Positions 1-12,039 of a stretch of DNA of 64,000 nt are shown in pieces; the stretch's first letter is position 1; the number at the start of each line of letters is the position of its first letter. The position numbers and the translations under genes are program-made. Below the pieces are notes generated by a model. It searched no databases and was not told where the DNA came from. It saw only the letters and a program-made list of their open reading frames with translations. The DNA is taken from contig NC_064242.1 of the NCBI RefSeq assembly GCF_023101765.2, positions 10,032,327 through 10,096,326 on the forward strand, read 5' to 3'. This DNA is from Spodoptera frugiperda (taxonomy: Eukaryota > Arthropoda > Insecta > Lepidoptera > Noctuidae).

Positions 1-3000
1 CTCGTAAAATGAGTGTTCTATAGCGACCGCTTAAGGCTACAAAATAGTTTCGTTGCTCGCTTGCTCTAATATGGATTAGTAAACTTAATATTCAAATCCG
101 ATCGAACTTACGTCGACTCGAAATGAGATTGTCAACTTACTGACTTTATTAAACTAAAAAAAGACTACAATGACTTGGTAAAAACGAGTGTGACAAATCC
201 TTATTTGCGATAAAATAAAATAAATAAAGAAAATATTTTTTTCTTTGACCAACATAAAAAATTATGACATTATAACGTAACAGTAAAGCAACATTACTCC
301 CATAAATAATAATTAATCCTCTTAGCATAATATTAACGCTAAGGATTTGGGCATATACGTATAGCTTATACGACTAAATGGTAATAAATTGTGTGCTATT
401 AGCAAAGTAAACGTTTTTACTAAACAAGTCTTGCTGACGACTTTTTCAACCGGTCGAGTATTTACCAGTAAAGTGAAGTACACACGCGAACATCCGCTCT
501 CCCAACGACATTCTCACATTTGAATATTATAATTACCACTTGGAAAAGAATTTTCTTTAAATTCTTTGCATTAATTTTCAGATGGTGTGAACTTGACTTC
601 ATTTGTTGAGATGAGTAGAGTGCCGTAATACTTGTAATGTACCGCCTACGATGGTCTTAGTAACCCGTTTCCCACAGTGGACCGATTACTCATGCACAGT
701 GATATGCAAGATGGTATAGCACGCTTTCAATTTACATTCTTTGATTGGATTACATTTTTACGAATTTTATAATAAAAATAACACAAATTCGCATGTCCGT
801 TGGTCTATTAATACTGACAGATTATATTTGCTAATCTGTTATTAACTTGTTTGTCATACGAAATAAGCAGTGGCCGAAATTTAGCACTACATTTATTACT
901 CTTATCTCATTAAATAGCTCTCTAATAAAATACCCGACCACGCCTGTTCCAATAAAGTTTATAAATTACTATAATAAAATGATACTTGACGAAAATATAA
1001 AGCACACAATGACTCTCAAACATCGGTATGCTAATAATGGGTCCAACTGGTCTTAAGAAATACTTAAGAAAATAAAGTAGCAGAGTGAAATATAAAATGG
1101 TCAATTTACAAATCATCAATATGTGTAATTTCCTATTTTGTCTCAACACGTAGCTATCGAGTGAACGTGGCGTCCATACAAAGGTTTACTTATTAACCAT
1201 CATTAGTGGACCGCGAAAGGATCGCGCGTAGGTGAGGCGAACAAATGCGTTGAATTCTTCTAATTTATTGTTCATTCAACGTATATAAATTGCCAATTAT
1301 GTACGACTAGTTTTACTTATCGTTCTAATAAACCCATAGAAAGATTTTGCTAACTACGTCGTATCTTTAAAAACCACTGGACAGATTTGCAATGAAATAA
1401 ATTTTGCTATAAAAATTTAGTTTCGGAAATAATTCTTTCTATTTTGAGAGCTATGTAAATAACTCTTAGGCAGTTGTTGCTCCTAACTATTATTCAATAT
1501 TAAAGATTATGTCAATAAAATTTTATAAGACCGGTTTTGATATTAGATCTAGATAAAAAATACTAAATAGGACTTGTAGTATTAATTTATGTAATCTGTA
1601 AAGAATGCTTAAGAAGTCAAAGGCCGGGGAACGCCCAACACAATCGCTCTTTGTGTGAATCTCTAATGATAATATACGGCCAGAAAACTAATAAAGTCTT
1701 TTTTGTTTGAAGTATAATATTTTTATATTACTACCGTTGGAATTTGTAAATATTTAATCATAACAGAGGCTTAGCTTCTAATATAAAGATCTTGATTTAA
1801 TATTATCGTATATTACACATTGCGTTACTTGTAACGTCCACTGATTTGTATACTTTTGGTTGGAAGCCATAATGAAACTACTAACTAAAAATGGTTGTTT
1901 TGGGTCTATACCACTTGCACATACATTTATTTCATACGTGACACCTAGGTGCCATGTGTGTGATTTCACCTAAGTGAAAAGTAATGTTGAAATACGCCAG
2001 GATAAAATCGTAGTATAGGAAATTTTTAAAGAAACTTTTACATTACTTTCTGATATAATTTTGTGACTAATACCTACTTAAATAAAGGCTAAAAAAAGAG
2101 TTAAGTCCACTTAAGTAAGTACTCGATTAAGAATGCAAAGTGGATAAATGTAGTTGGTTCGAAACTTTTGTAGACTAACGAGGTAGAAACGTTTATATGT
2201 CTCTAATTGATTTATTCTTTTCTATTATTAGTAAGTAGTTTGAAAAATCAATAAATGCTACGTTTAGGCATTGAAAATACCTACCTTGGGAGTCTGTGTC
2301 GAAATCTGGATTATAAAATTAGACATTGAACTCCGATTACTATTTCTATTAATTCCTAATCAAACTTCGATAGTTTTAATGTCGATCTTTAACCCGCCAT
2401 TGGTGACGTGTATTTGTCTTACGTAGTCAGTGACCCTGGTCTCCTGCACCGTGATTTTGTGGTTTATGTATTATTTTTTTATTATTATTAGATTTTTTAG
2501 ATAGATATTTTGAATTAGAAACGATATAAAATAGGACATTGACATTGGAAGGACACAAAATGACATAAATATACAAATAGAAAATAAAAGAGATAAAATT
2601 TCATAGAAAGGACATAAAAATAAAAAGCTCGCATTGCTGTTGCGGGGTGGACTAATGGTAGAGGGCGTGTAGTAAAGCAGCTTTTTGAAATCGCAACCTA
2701 ATTCGACAAACAGTTTAAAAATTATTCTTAGTTTTTAAATTACCCGGTCTCATAGACATATAGGTTACCAATGGCGGGTTAATCATGCATTTAAAACTAA
2801 GTAACATCGAAGCTTTACTACGCATAATAATAATCTGCAGTGGCTAGAATAACCATAGAGTGGCAAATAAAAACAAATTTCCCTAAACTACAATATTAAA
2901 GTAACCAAATAACATTTTCCGTAATATCAAAGTTTGTGTGGCCTTATTAAAAACCGTTAGCAACATGAGTAGCACGTAATATTATACAGGAACAAATAGA

Positions 3001-5108
3001 AAAGCTGCAGTTTTGTTTCGAAAGCATTTTAGAACAGTACATTTGGGTGCCATCCAGGACGTTCATACGACAGCAATGTTTGGCATTAGCGGTTAATATT
3101 TTGCTATCATAACGCCCGTACCATCTGCTTGGCAGCTGTACCGTGGCCCACTTTGACAAAACACGTGTACTTATGTGAGAACTGTTCATAAAAATATGGC
3201 TCTAATTGTGATATCTGTTGTATGGTAATGAGGGCAACGTAATGCTTCTAATTGTATGATAGCTCGGAAACAAAAGGGTTATTTTACATGTGTGTCGGGA
3301 TTTTTAATGAATATTCTAAATATACGTTCGTTTAATGATCAGTGGTATAAAGTAACAAACTCAACAAAAACTGGGAAATGTAAAACATTGTGCAAAACAT
3401 AATTTTCTAAAAATATCCTTTATAATGAAAGTTTAGATTGCTCTTCAATTTTTAGATTTTGCAAAAGATTTAAAACATGTACATACGTGATTCTTAAATA
3501 CGAAACAATAACTTGAGGTCGTTGCCTCCAGTCTCCCGCATGATTTTACATAAACAATCCAATTATTGCTACATTCTCCAGAGCCTAATGATTGATGAAA
3601 CCGAATCTACGATGCAGAATAAACCAACATGTTTAAATTCAAATATGATTAAGAGCTAAAATATTACACTAACGAGACTTATATTACTGGTACAAATGAA
3701 TTACAAATTATCTAGAAAGCTATATTTGCGACCAAATCATCTCATTAGACGATTCATAGGACACTCTACGTCGTCATTTTAGCCAACAATAATCGATAAA
3801 TCATGCTCACAAACACTACAACTTGTCCTTAAGATTTATTCTTCTAGCTTTCGCATCTTTGAACTGAACACCGAAGAGATTTAATAACATAAACGCTGAC
3901 ACATTTTTCTCAATAATTTATGTGTATAAGCTCACACGCGACGAAGTCGGCTCATAATTTATACCGATGTTCGCAAGCCGACAAACTTCGGGACAATAAA
4001 GCACTATGCAACGACATTAATTACAAGTTATCGTAAAACATGGAGTGCGCTCGGCACACTGCATGTTTCCCGTAACAAACACGGCGCGACACAGGGTTTT
4101 AGGAACCTGTGCCAAATGTATCGGATTAGACATGCTGTGTCATTATAATGGACATATTTTTATTTACTTTTTTAGAAAATATTAGGTTATTTGTGGTGCT
4201 TATTAAGATTCTATTTACCTCTAGCAGTCTTGCAGATGTTACGACGCGGTGGCCGCTTATCGTCAGACGGTCAATAAGTTCTGTTGCTACCAAATCTAAA
4301 ATGAAAAAAAAATTAAACTTTTTTTCACGTGTAGGTGTTAAACAAACAAACTCATTATTACTTAACTACTATTTTACTAGGTGAAATACAATTATTCTGC
4401 ACGTGCTTGAAAGCAATTTGTTACCTCCTTAAAAATTCAATTAGAAGCAAAATAAACAGCAATCTTGGACTCAATGATTTTTGTATTACAGGTTTGTTGA
4501 TTTTTCTTTACAGTCACGTGACTTTACAAATTGAATTGACGTTATTTGTAACAATAAACATACATATTTGCATCATTTGATGATTTAGAAAAATAACAAA
4601 TTATGTACTATCATTTCAATTCCTACGCACAATTTCCAATAACCAACCAATAGGAAAACATTATACCAGTACTTGCGAAGTGCAAAACAATAAATTAATC
4701 TGCGATACATTTGCATGGTCGGGAGCTCAAAGAAGTCGATACTGGTAATTATGAATAGTTACAAGACACGATAGGAACTGAGTTATGGTGCCTTATGGGT
4801 AAGCGGTAAATCTTCCATGTTTCTCGTGTACCAGCTAGCAATGGTGCACTGGCTTTGGTTGGAAGGTTCCTTAGAATTTAAGATTTTGGAGCGTCTAAGA
4901 AATATGAGGAGCTGTATGTCGATTGACTCTTAATTGATTAATCTGATGAAAATGACTTGGTGCTAAACCCAAGACTAAATTACATTGCATATTATAAGAT
5001 TTCATAATTACAATTTTATTGGATTTAAATTATGCCAGCCAAGTCACTTGGTGCGGTTCTTCGGAAGGCATGCACACGTAGCGCACATACACAGTAGACC
5101 TGATACCT
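1..5108. other. AT-rich non-coding stretch
   Basis: I see no gene here. Stop codons are dense in all frames. The longest open frames (about 80 codons near 4.15-4.58 kb) are AT-driven, hydrophobic and resemble no family. A short GC-richer patch at about 4,030-4,140 has no ORF or repeat signature that I recognise. Confidence 0.7.
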
Positions 5109-5261
5109 GATCCGGAGCTGCGGACTACCTAGCTTGGGCTCCGGCTAGAAAAGCAGGAGTAGGAACAGGGTGGTTTTTAATCAGTAAGAGTCTGACTACT
5201 TCTCCTCTTTGAAAATCCAATGGGAACCCATTGGATGGTTATCCTCTCTCAAAAAAAGCCT
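5109..5261 (+). repeat. SINE-like family A, copy 1
   Basis: This short dispersed repeat begins with the GGAGCTGCGGACTACCTAG head and carries the conserved core GCAGGAGTAGGAACAGGG, then GTGGTTTTTAATCAGTAAGAG, and ends in an A run (TCAAAAAAA). The same modules in the same order recur at 11.8, 12.0, 37.0, 46.7 and 63.4 kb. The stretch that reads CTCGCCTCGCCCAAGGCGGG in the better copies is damaged here. I see no clear target-site duplication. The A-rich 3' end and the duplications at sister copies point to LINE-assisted retroposition; I find no convincing tRNA-like promoter boxes in this family. Confidence 0.8.
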
Positions 5262-6600
5262 AGTCTAATTGGGATTTATAAGGGACTCTGTATTTGACTT
5301 TTTCGGGATCTCCCATCAATTTTTTATAGCAGGCGTAACATTCCATCACTACTACTTTTCTAAAGCAGCTTCTGTTCAATAATTCAACATAACAACCCTA
5401 TCGTATTAATATAATACCTCTAAACTAAACTCCTCAAGGACCATTAAAACATCCACAACTCCATCACTAACTCACCAAATTCTCTCCACAAACAATATCA
5501 GAATATCTCAATCATTCCCGCCGGAATATCCACACCAACTCCTTCACTATCATAAAACACAAATAGCGCTAATTTTGAACGCTTCAAGCCTGGAGCTAGA
5601 TGTCGCCTCTGTTGATTAATAGACTATTAATCCCGGATTATGTGGCGCGTTGTTTTGGTTTTAATGCTTGATTTACGTGGGTTATCTTCGGATGTATATC
5701 AACATTCAACACCGTTGTGGAAACGTGTGACTAAATAATTCTGTATGCCTTTCGTCATCAATTAACTTTTTAAGGTTTTTTTTTTCTCTTTTGGTCTTTG
5801 TTGCGGAAGCTGTCTTTGGCAATAAAATACGATTTTGTGAACATAGACATGTTTTAAGATCTGAAAATACCGATACGGATTAGCTTTTCATTGCAAAAGA
5901 GTTGTAGATCAAAGTCTTCGATGGCATCTAACAATAAATTAACTAAAACATTTTTTTTTGCTATTATCTTGGGTCTGTCATCAAACAACAGATGCAATAA
6001 CTTGATTACTAAAATGAATGAACTCGATTTAAGTTAATATTCATTTATTTGTCACTATTCATCGGTTCTGATTTAGTGCATAAATTTTGCAATAATGACA
6101 AACCACACAGTGAATGTGATCGGCAGTTAATAATGTTATCAAATCAAATCCATCAAATATTTGATTTTAATTATGCAAAGGGTTACTGTTTATCACAGCA
6201 TTTTATGCGGTTAGATTGATTTGAGCTGCTAATTTAGTGTTCTGGTTAAAATCATAATGAGAATACAAATGACTGAATTAAATATATTTAGTTATATTTT
6301 ATTACAGTGATTGACAATCATTAATCGTTTTTCATTGGAAACTTGACATGAATAAAACTAATATGTTACTGGTTTTAATAATTTAGTTTTAGTTGCAACA
6401 CTAAATAAATATGAATTACTCGTATTTGGAATAAAGCGTACGTTTATGATGTTGTAATAACAGTTAATATCATTTACGCTAAACGATTTTCACATTAGAT
6501 TTAATTAAAACGTATGTGATTTAGCTTGTTAGAGATATTCTCTGGGCTTCCTTATTTATTTTAGGTATTAAAAAAAACAAAAATCAAACCTTAATTGAAG
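5262..6600. other. AT-rich non-coding stretch
   Basis: No gene is seen. AT-rich runs with homeodomain-core-like words (TAATTA, ATTTGATTTTAATTATGCAAA near 6,150-6,180) occur, but at roughly the density expected for this base composition. Confidence 0.6.
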
Positions 6601-6869
6601 CCATCATTGACAGCCTATTAATAGACAATACTAACCAAAGCCTCTTCTCACATATCGAAGGTTTGAGCATTAATCACCACGCTTGCTCAATGCAGGTTGG
6701 CGATTTCAAACTTATAATCAGAAATTATAAGCCCAGGTGGTTGCTCACGATGTTTTCCTTTATCGTTTATCAGTCGTGTCTCAATTATAGAAAAAACATA
6801 TAACTCGAAAAATGTCACATTGGTTTTTACCGTTGGTAGGTCTTGAACCTCTGGGCCACCACGACCAAG
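6601..6869 (-). repeat. SINE-like family C, copy 1 (minus orientation)
   Basis: The segment shares long blocks with 47,819-48,120 in the opposite orientation: GAAGGTTTGAGCATTAATCA, CACGCTTGCTCAATG, GTTGGCGATTTCA and ATTATAAGCCCAGG, in the same order. One end, at about 6,850-6,869 read on the minus strand, looks tRNA-like, with a box-A-like TGGCCCAGAGG. The other end begins CATCATTGACAGCCTAT, a decayed version of the CATCATCATCAGCC tail common to moth LINE/SINE 3' ends. The two copies differ enough to be old. Confidence 0.75.
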
Positions 6870-8014
6870 CGAAGAATAGAAGCTATAATGTATTATAATT
6901 ATAATAGATTTATTGATTGTTTACCTATACATTTATGTGAGTACTTACTATGTGGATTAAATTAATGTTGACCAACATAATCTACGAGTACACAAAGATA
7001 ATGGGTTTATGATTATTGAACTTATCAATTTCCTTAATACATTATGATCAAGGTAATCATTTTGTTTTAATATACATGTTGACTCTCGAGGTCTCTACGT
7101 CTTATTACTATGTATGTGTAATTTTATTGAGCCATGTGGTAGAAGTAGAGAAGAGCACATATTTGTCACTCCGCATTCATAAAAGGCTCACATACTTACT
7201 TGCTTTGGAAATAATATGTAAATGCTGTAAGCGCGTTGTCCACCCACGGACCGTGCGCTTGCCGCGTTTTCGCATAAACGTTAGGAAATATATCAAATGA
7301 CATAAGATTTAATGTTCATATTTAAAAGACAAGTTTATTGGTGAGTTCAAGCGATGCCGTTAAAGTGTGTTATGTTGTTAAAGTACTACACATTTTACCA
7401 GAAACGTATTCCTATTTAGTCCAACAATAGACTAGAGCAAGCTATTGATGATATTGATATGAATAATTATACGTATATTCTTACTTCTTATAGAAGGATT
7501 GAACTTAAACTACATGCTCGAGTCGAGTCACACGCACAACTCAATAAAACCATCAAGTTATTTCTAGACAATAAAACAAATAAACTTAAAACTAAATAAT
7601 ATAAAAACCACACACGCCAGATACGTTAAATGGAAGCTGAATAAGAATTACATAAAAAGACAGAACAAAATCAAAATTACAAGTTACGGGTAAATAAATG
7701 AAAATCTGATTGCATTCGCGGTGGCTGAGTGTAATTGAAAAAATGTCCCTTGAATTGTTTGCAACGGGCCTGAATCTCCGTAATAAGATGGGATTATTAT
7801 TCCCTGTTATTTTTATACTTGGAGTATAATTTTGAAGATTACTTTTTTAGAATTTAAGAGTACAATTTTTATGGGAACTGGAACTGACGAATGATGGTAA
7901 TGACTCATAATGTGTTTTTGAATTGGCAAGTCGTATTAAAATGAATTTGTTTTCTTTGGTTTTGTTATTGTGGGTGATATGAGTCTTGGTTTAGGTTGTT
8001 CAGAAGCTTTTCTC
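6870..8014. other. AT-rich non-coding stretch
   Basis: No gene is seen. One 94-codon open frame at 7,016-7,300 has no ATG at its 5' end and no recognisable domain. Confidence 0.55.
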
Positions 8015-8266
8015 TATTTTTATGGCATTCGGCGACAAGCGAGTAGACTGATCAAGTGATGGCCAAGTCAAAGTCAAAGGCAACTCATTAATTCCAATTA
8101 AACCATAAATACTTAGGTAAAGAAATAAATAATAGTCTGTCAGTCTGTCCGTCTGTGAAGCTAGGGGCTCGTAACTGTTGACACCGCCCATGGATACCAG
8201 CAACGCCAAAGGAGATACAAGTTGCCGGCCTTTTGAGAGATAGGGAATTGGGCCTCTAAAACTTTA
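8015..8266 (+). repeat. Family B repeat, copy 1, interrupted by another insertion
   Basis: The left part (TTTTATGGCATTCGGCGAC to TGATCAAGTGATGGCCAAG) and the right part (ACCGCCCATGGATACCAGCA, then GTTGCCGGCCTTTTGAGAG and GGGCCTCTAAAACTTTACTC) match the module order seen uninterrupted at 53.2 and 62.2 kb. Between them, about 8,066-8,172 is foreign sequence starting AGTCAAAGTCAAAGG, a word that recurs at 27,088. A younger element has probably landed inside an older one. Confidence 0.7.
8066..8172. mobile_element. Insertion nested in family B copy (AGTCAAAGTCAAAGG type)
   Basis: About 107 bp that has no counterpart in the other family B copies starts with AGTCAAAGTCAAAGG and includes a CTGTCAGTCTGTCCGTCTGT micro-repeat near its right end. 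The boundaries are inferred only from where similarity to family B stops and restarts. I see no inverted repeats or duplication that would define its type. Confidence 0.4.
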
Positions 8267-10071
8267 CTCACATTTATAATACAATCGATTAAAGTTGATT
8301 CAGATACTCTAAGTACTTACGCCTATTAGAGAAATACAAGCATGACTTCGGTATGTTTATATAATTGCTAAAATATATAGACATCACTCGAAATTCAAAC
8401 ATCATCCGCTTTTGAATATAATTTTGTAATAAATCTTCTAAAACTATGTATTTACATTAATTCTTGTTTAATATTGATGTTGTCAAGTTAATTGCTGTTC
8501 CGAACTTCAATGGTACTTTCCTTTAATCTTAAGGGCCTTACAATATTTTGGAGTAAAATGTTTCAAGCGTTTTCGGCTTAACTTAATAGATAGGAAAAGT
8601 TATTATTAATTAGAACTTTGGAGTTCAGATGTTTGCTACAAATACTGTTTCCTCGTTTAATGTTTTCATTTTGAGATTTGTACCGTGATACGTATTGAAA
8701 CGTTTTGCTGCTGACATTATGATAACAAGTAAATGTTTTTTTTTAATTATCTTCTCGACTCTCGACTAGTTTCACGTCACGCTAGGGGCTCATATTAAAA
8801 AACAACGACGTTCGACGCGTCGTGTCTAATTATGAACATGTTACAAAACGCCAATGACACATAGTTAAAGTTAAAAACAATAAACATAAACATTAGATAA
8901 AAAAATAGAAGTCTATATACCTACAATACAATGCAACAGAGAAACCAGCAGCAATTGCAAATAACGATGCCCTAGATACAACAAGTGCATTCGCATCGGC
9001 TTTAGAAGCGTCTTCTATTGTCAACTAACTGGCGGCCATTTTGCAACAATTAGTGATAGTCAAGCGAAGTTAACGAGCCAATTGTACGGAACGAGAACTA
9101 ATAATGAATATTGTTGATCATCTATGTTTATCTGCTGGATCTAACAGCTTCAGATCGTTGGGGAGATAAAATTAGTTTTCATTATTGTTTTGTCACCTCT
9201 ATTTTGTCTTGGCTATTGGCTTCATTTGTGTCTTGATAAGTATTTATTATGTACTCGTATCTGACTATTTAGGTGTACTGTGATCAACCAATATAAATTG
9301 TTTTGTAATTAGAACTTAGTCTTTTTTGTTTGTACTGTGCCTATATTACTATCGCTTATGGTGTGAGCCTCTATACTACGTAAAACAATTAGTTTTTATA
9401 AGATTTTTTGGTTGAAACGTCATCAATATCTGCGATTAATGGGTCATGTAAGGAAAGGGTCGTGTTCAACTTTTATAAATAGATACAAGGTCAACTATTT
9501 TTAATGGAACTGATATAGGTAGATACAAAGCTTAAGTAATCATTGCGTGTATTTCGAAAGTAACTCTAAGGTTACGTTCGTTGACACAAGCCGAGATAAG
9601 CATCGGTCCGTTTATCTCAGGAATCTCGTTTCTCGATCACCGTAACGATAAAATTAGTTTTCATTAACGTTAATTAGAAAGAGTTATATATATTGCGACA
9701 AACTTTGGTGTCAAATGAAGTATTAATTTTGTCACTTTCAACTGTCAGATTTGATAAATATTGTAGAACTGAATGATTAATAGACAAATGATTTACTTAA
9801 TTATGATTAATCGGTCGCGGCTCGCGGTTTCTGATAGTACTATGATCGATTCAAAACTTGGAATTGTGCCCAATAATATTTTATATCGTTTTTGTGTTAC
9901 AGAAATACAGATAATGAGGATGATTTATACGTACTATTCAAAATTAAGAAACATTCATTGCTAATTCATGAATGCAACTTTTTGAATTTAATGAGGAGTT
10001 GGATTCAAAGTCAAGAATGCTAATAAAAAAAATTACTTTTTGAGACAGCCGTCAATATAATTATACTCTAT
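8267..10071. other. AT-rich non-coding stretch
   Basis: No gene or repeat that I can name. A small GC-rich patch near 8,760-8,830 contains a short near-palindrome (ACGACGTTCGACGCGTCGT). Confidence 0.55.
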
Positions 10072-10587
10072 CGGTCTTACTAATAAAAATATGTTAAACA
10101 ACTGTTTAACGTCTAATTACTTATTCAATGAATAAGGCGTGAATAGCTAGATATACACTACTTTACTAATAAACAGTGTATAAGCCTTGAGTAACTATTT
10201 AATTGTTATAACACTAACCGCTGGTAACATTTTGAGAAGTGTTCCGAAACCATAAAACGTAAAAAACACCACACTTTTCTATTTCTATTTTTCTTTCATA
10301 TTTACATGATTTTATTTACCAGTGACTAGAAAAGGAAGAAATGAACAATTTCTGTTTATTACAAAATATTTTCAGTATACATACGTGTAGATATTTAAAT
10401 TATATTATTTAAAATTTTCCAATCAGTAAAATGTCATCTATAAAGAAGAACATGTTTTGAACGCGCTTTGAAACGTCAAATGTCATTTTCCGCAAAAAAT
10501 GTAAAAAGATAAATACAAACCCAGGTCGTGTTGTTTTTCGTATTTATATTTCTTATATGCATAAGATCATTTTATTATTGATAATAA

Positions 10588-10883
10588 TGGGAAATGGAGT
10601 CGTTTGTATCGTAGCAAAGAAGAGGAAGCGTGCTACTAATTGGGATCCCTTGTGATTAGGTTTAAAGTAAGTATTATTTACCAAATTCGGCTCGAGTTAA
10701 TTCTCAAAACTATATATTTTTTTAAATTACTACCTATTTGTTTCAGCATAAGGATGAGCAGATGATAAGAAATCAAGTTCTCAATGAGAACTGTCGTAAA
10801 GGGTGAAAATGAGGTAAAAATGAAACACACGCTAGAAGTCCATGGGTGGACACGAGCTGAACAAGAGCTTCGTCTAAGAAATT
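10588..10883 (+). pseudogene. Harbinger second gene (Myb-like protein) remnant
   Basis: The 5' part reads AKKRKRATNWDP before a stop, resembling the basic start of the Myb/SANT-like accessory protein that PIF/Harbinger elements encode to bind transposon ends and import the transposase. A plausible intron follows, with GTAAGT at 10,668 and TTTGTTTCAG ending at 10,746. After it, the frame ending near 10,883 reads HTLEVHGWTRAEQELRLRN then stop, a charged helical tail of the sort that closes these proteins. The DNA-binding domain between these ends is missing and frames are broken, so it is a pseudogene. Assignment rests on the two ends plus its position opposite the transposase in one TIR-bounded unit. 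Confidence 0.6.
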
Positions 10884-11117
10884 GAAAATAACAAAATATT
10901 TTAGTGGAAACTCAAATAAATAAAATACATTCTCAGTATAAACTTGTTATTTTATTTTAAGGAAATGTTTGTTAAAACTGTGTTCTTATAAACAATTGTC
11001 TTGCAATTTGTCCAGTAATATTGTATGATGCCTGACCCTGTTGTTGATGAAATGGTGGCTGATTACCAGTTTCAAACATTTAAAGAATGTACAGTACAGC
11101 AAGAGGAAGTAAATGTT

Positions 11118-11501
11118 TGATTTTTGACTCTTGCCATGTATGTTGGTTGCATCGTCTTGTACTTCTTACTGCGCCCATGCCCTGAGAGCTACACAAACTT
11201 GAAGCTCCACAGAGAAGCTGCCAGCTATCTTTGTTTGTTCTATGTCTTCTCGGATCAAGTCCACCACTTCTCTGACATATCTCTTAGTAAACCTGTATTT
11301 ACCTTTACATTCATCTTCTTCGAAAAAAAAGGCATCAAATACGTGTTTTATAAGGTTTTAGTAAACCTGTATTTGTTTACATTCATCTTCTTCGAAAGAA
11401 AAGAAATCAATACGTGTTTTATAAGGTTTTGTCTTTCTTGGTCGTTCCTCATTGTCCAACTCGAGAATATTAAAATGGCGCAGATATTCTTAGTAATCCA
11501 T
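11118..11501 (-). pseudogene. Harbinger transposase (HARBI1-like) N-terminal remnant
   Basis: Reading minus from an ATG at 11,501, the frame gives MDY, a stop, then EYLRHFNILELDNEERPR, continuing to an FEEDECK block. After a tandem duplication it resumes GKYRFTKRYVREVVDLI, then REDIEQTKIAGSFSVELQ and VCVALRAWAQ followed by a stop. A shifted frame then gives VQDDATNIHGKSQKS. The order R-F/L-T-K, a V-x-x-L-I helix, the S-x-E-LQ-x-x-VALR block and VQDDA...HG.SQ is the hallmark N-terminus of HARBI1-family transposases. Three lesions are visible: an early stop, a duplication of about 71-74 bp, and a frameshift plus stop after ALRAWAQ. The catalytic DDE part is absent. Confidence 0.82.
11286..11430. 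repeat. Tandem duplication (about 74 + 71 bp) inside transposase remnant
   Basis: Two head-to-tail copies, 11,286-11,359 and 11,360-11,430, both start AGTAAACCTGTATTT and end ACGTGTTTTATAAGGTTTT. They differ by a few substitutions and small gaps. The duplication repeats the FEEDECK segment of the Harbinger remnant and breaks its reading frame. Confidence 0.85.
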
Positions 11502-11829
11502 AATAACCACTAAATTAAAATATGTTACGAGATAAGACACGACAATAAGTTATTTGTTGGTTATTCACACGCTAAACAAGCTCATTTGACTGAATAAGGA
11601 TTGTGTAAAATGACATACACTTATACAACTGTTATAACGGGTGTATAAGATGACAACCCCTGTACATTGATTATTAGTAATGAATATGCTATAACACGTG
11701 TATACAGCGTGTATACAGCGTGTATAAATGTTTATTAGTAAGACCGTATAGCTAATTATAATCTTTATAGATAATTATACAATAGATACTTAGTATGAAA
11801 TCTTGTTGAAAATTATGAAACTTAAACCT

Positions 11830-11985
11830 TCTTTTTGGGGATTCCCCCTCCAATGACTTCTCCCGCCTTGGGCGAGGTGAGAGGGAGTGTCTGACTAAAA
11901 ACCACCCCGTTCCTACTCCTGCTTTTCGAGCCTTGGTGGCGGACTACCTAGCGGGTTTCGCTGGGTAGTCCGCAGCTCCGGATCA
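11830..11985 (-). repeat. SINE-like family A, copy 2 (minus)
   Basis: Read on the minus strand this copy has the TGATCCGGAGCTGCGGACTA head, the GCAGGAGTAGGAACGGGG core and CCCAAGGCGGGAGAAGTCAT near the 3' end. Imperfect direct repeats flank it (AAACTTAAACCT before 11,830, AACTCAAACCT after 11,985), about 10 of 12 identical, likely an aged target-site duplication. Within the head, 11,939-11,973 forms a long hairpin (GCGGACTACCTAGCG against CGCTGGGTAGTCCGC) not present in the other copies. Confidence 0.82.
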
Positions 11986-12039
11986 GAACTCAAACCTCTA
12001 AAAGTTGAGAGAGAATCAATGATACAACCACCTGCAAAC

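Larger units (their letters stand above)
10072..11746. mobile_element. Decayed PIF/Harbinger DNA transposon
   Basis: Terminal inverted repeats of 16 bp match perfectly (CGGTCTTACTAATAAA at 10,072-10,087; its reverse complement at 11,731-11,746), flanked on both sides by TAT, a 3-bp direct repeat of the length that PIF/Harbinger elements generate. Inside are remnants of both genes expected of this superfamily, facing each other: a Myb-like DNA-binding protein on + and the transposase N-terminus on -. The middle and C-terminal parts of the transposase, including the DDE catalytic domain, are missing, so the element cannot move by itself. The right subterminal region has a duplicated GTATACAGC word. 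Outside 10,069-11,749 the sequence shows no relation to the element. Confidence 0.88.

Noticed and set aside
11124..11513. 129-codon plus-strand open frame, the longest in the window
   Set aside because: It lies antisense to the Harbinger transposase remnant. The minus strand carries the recognisable family motifs, so this is a shadow.
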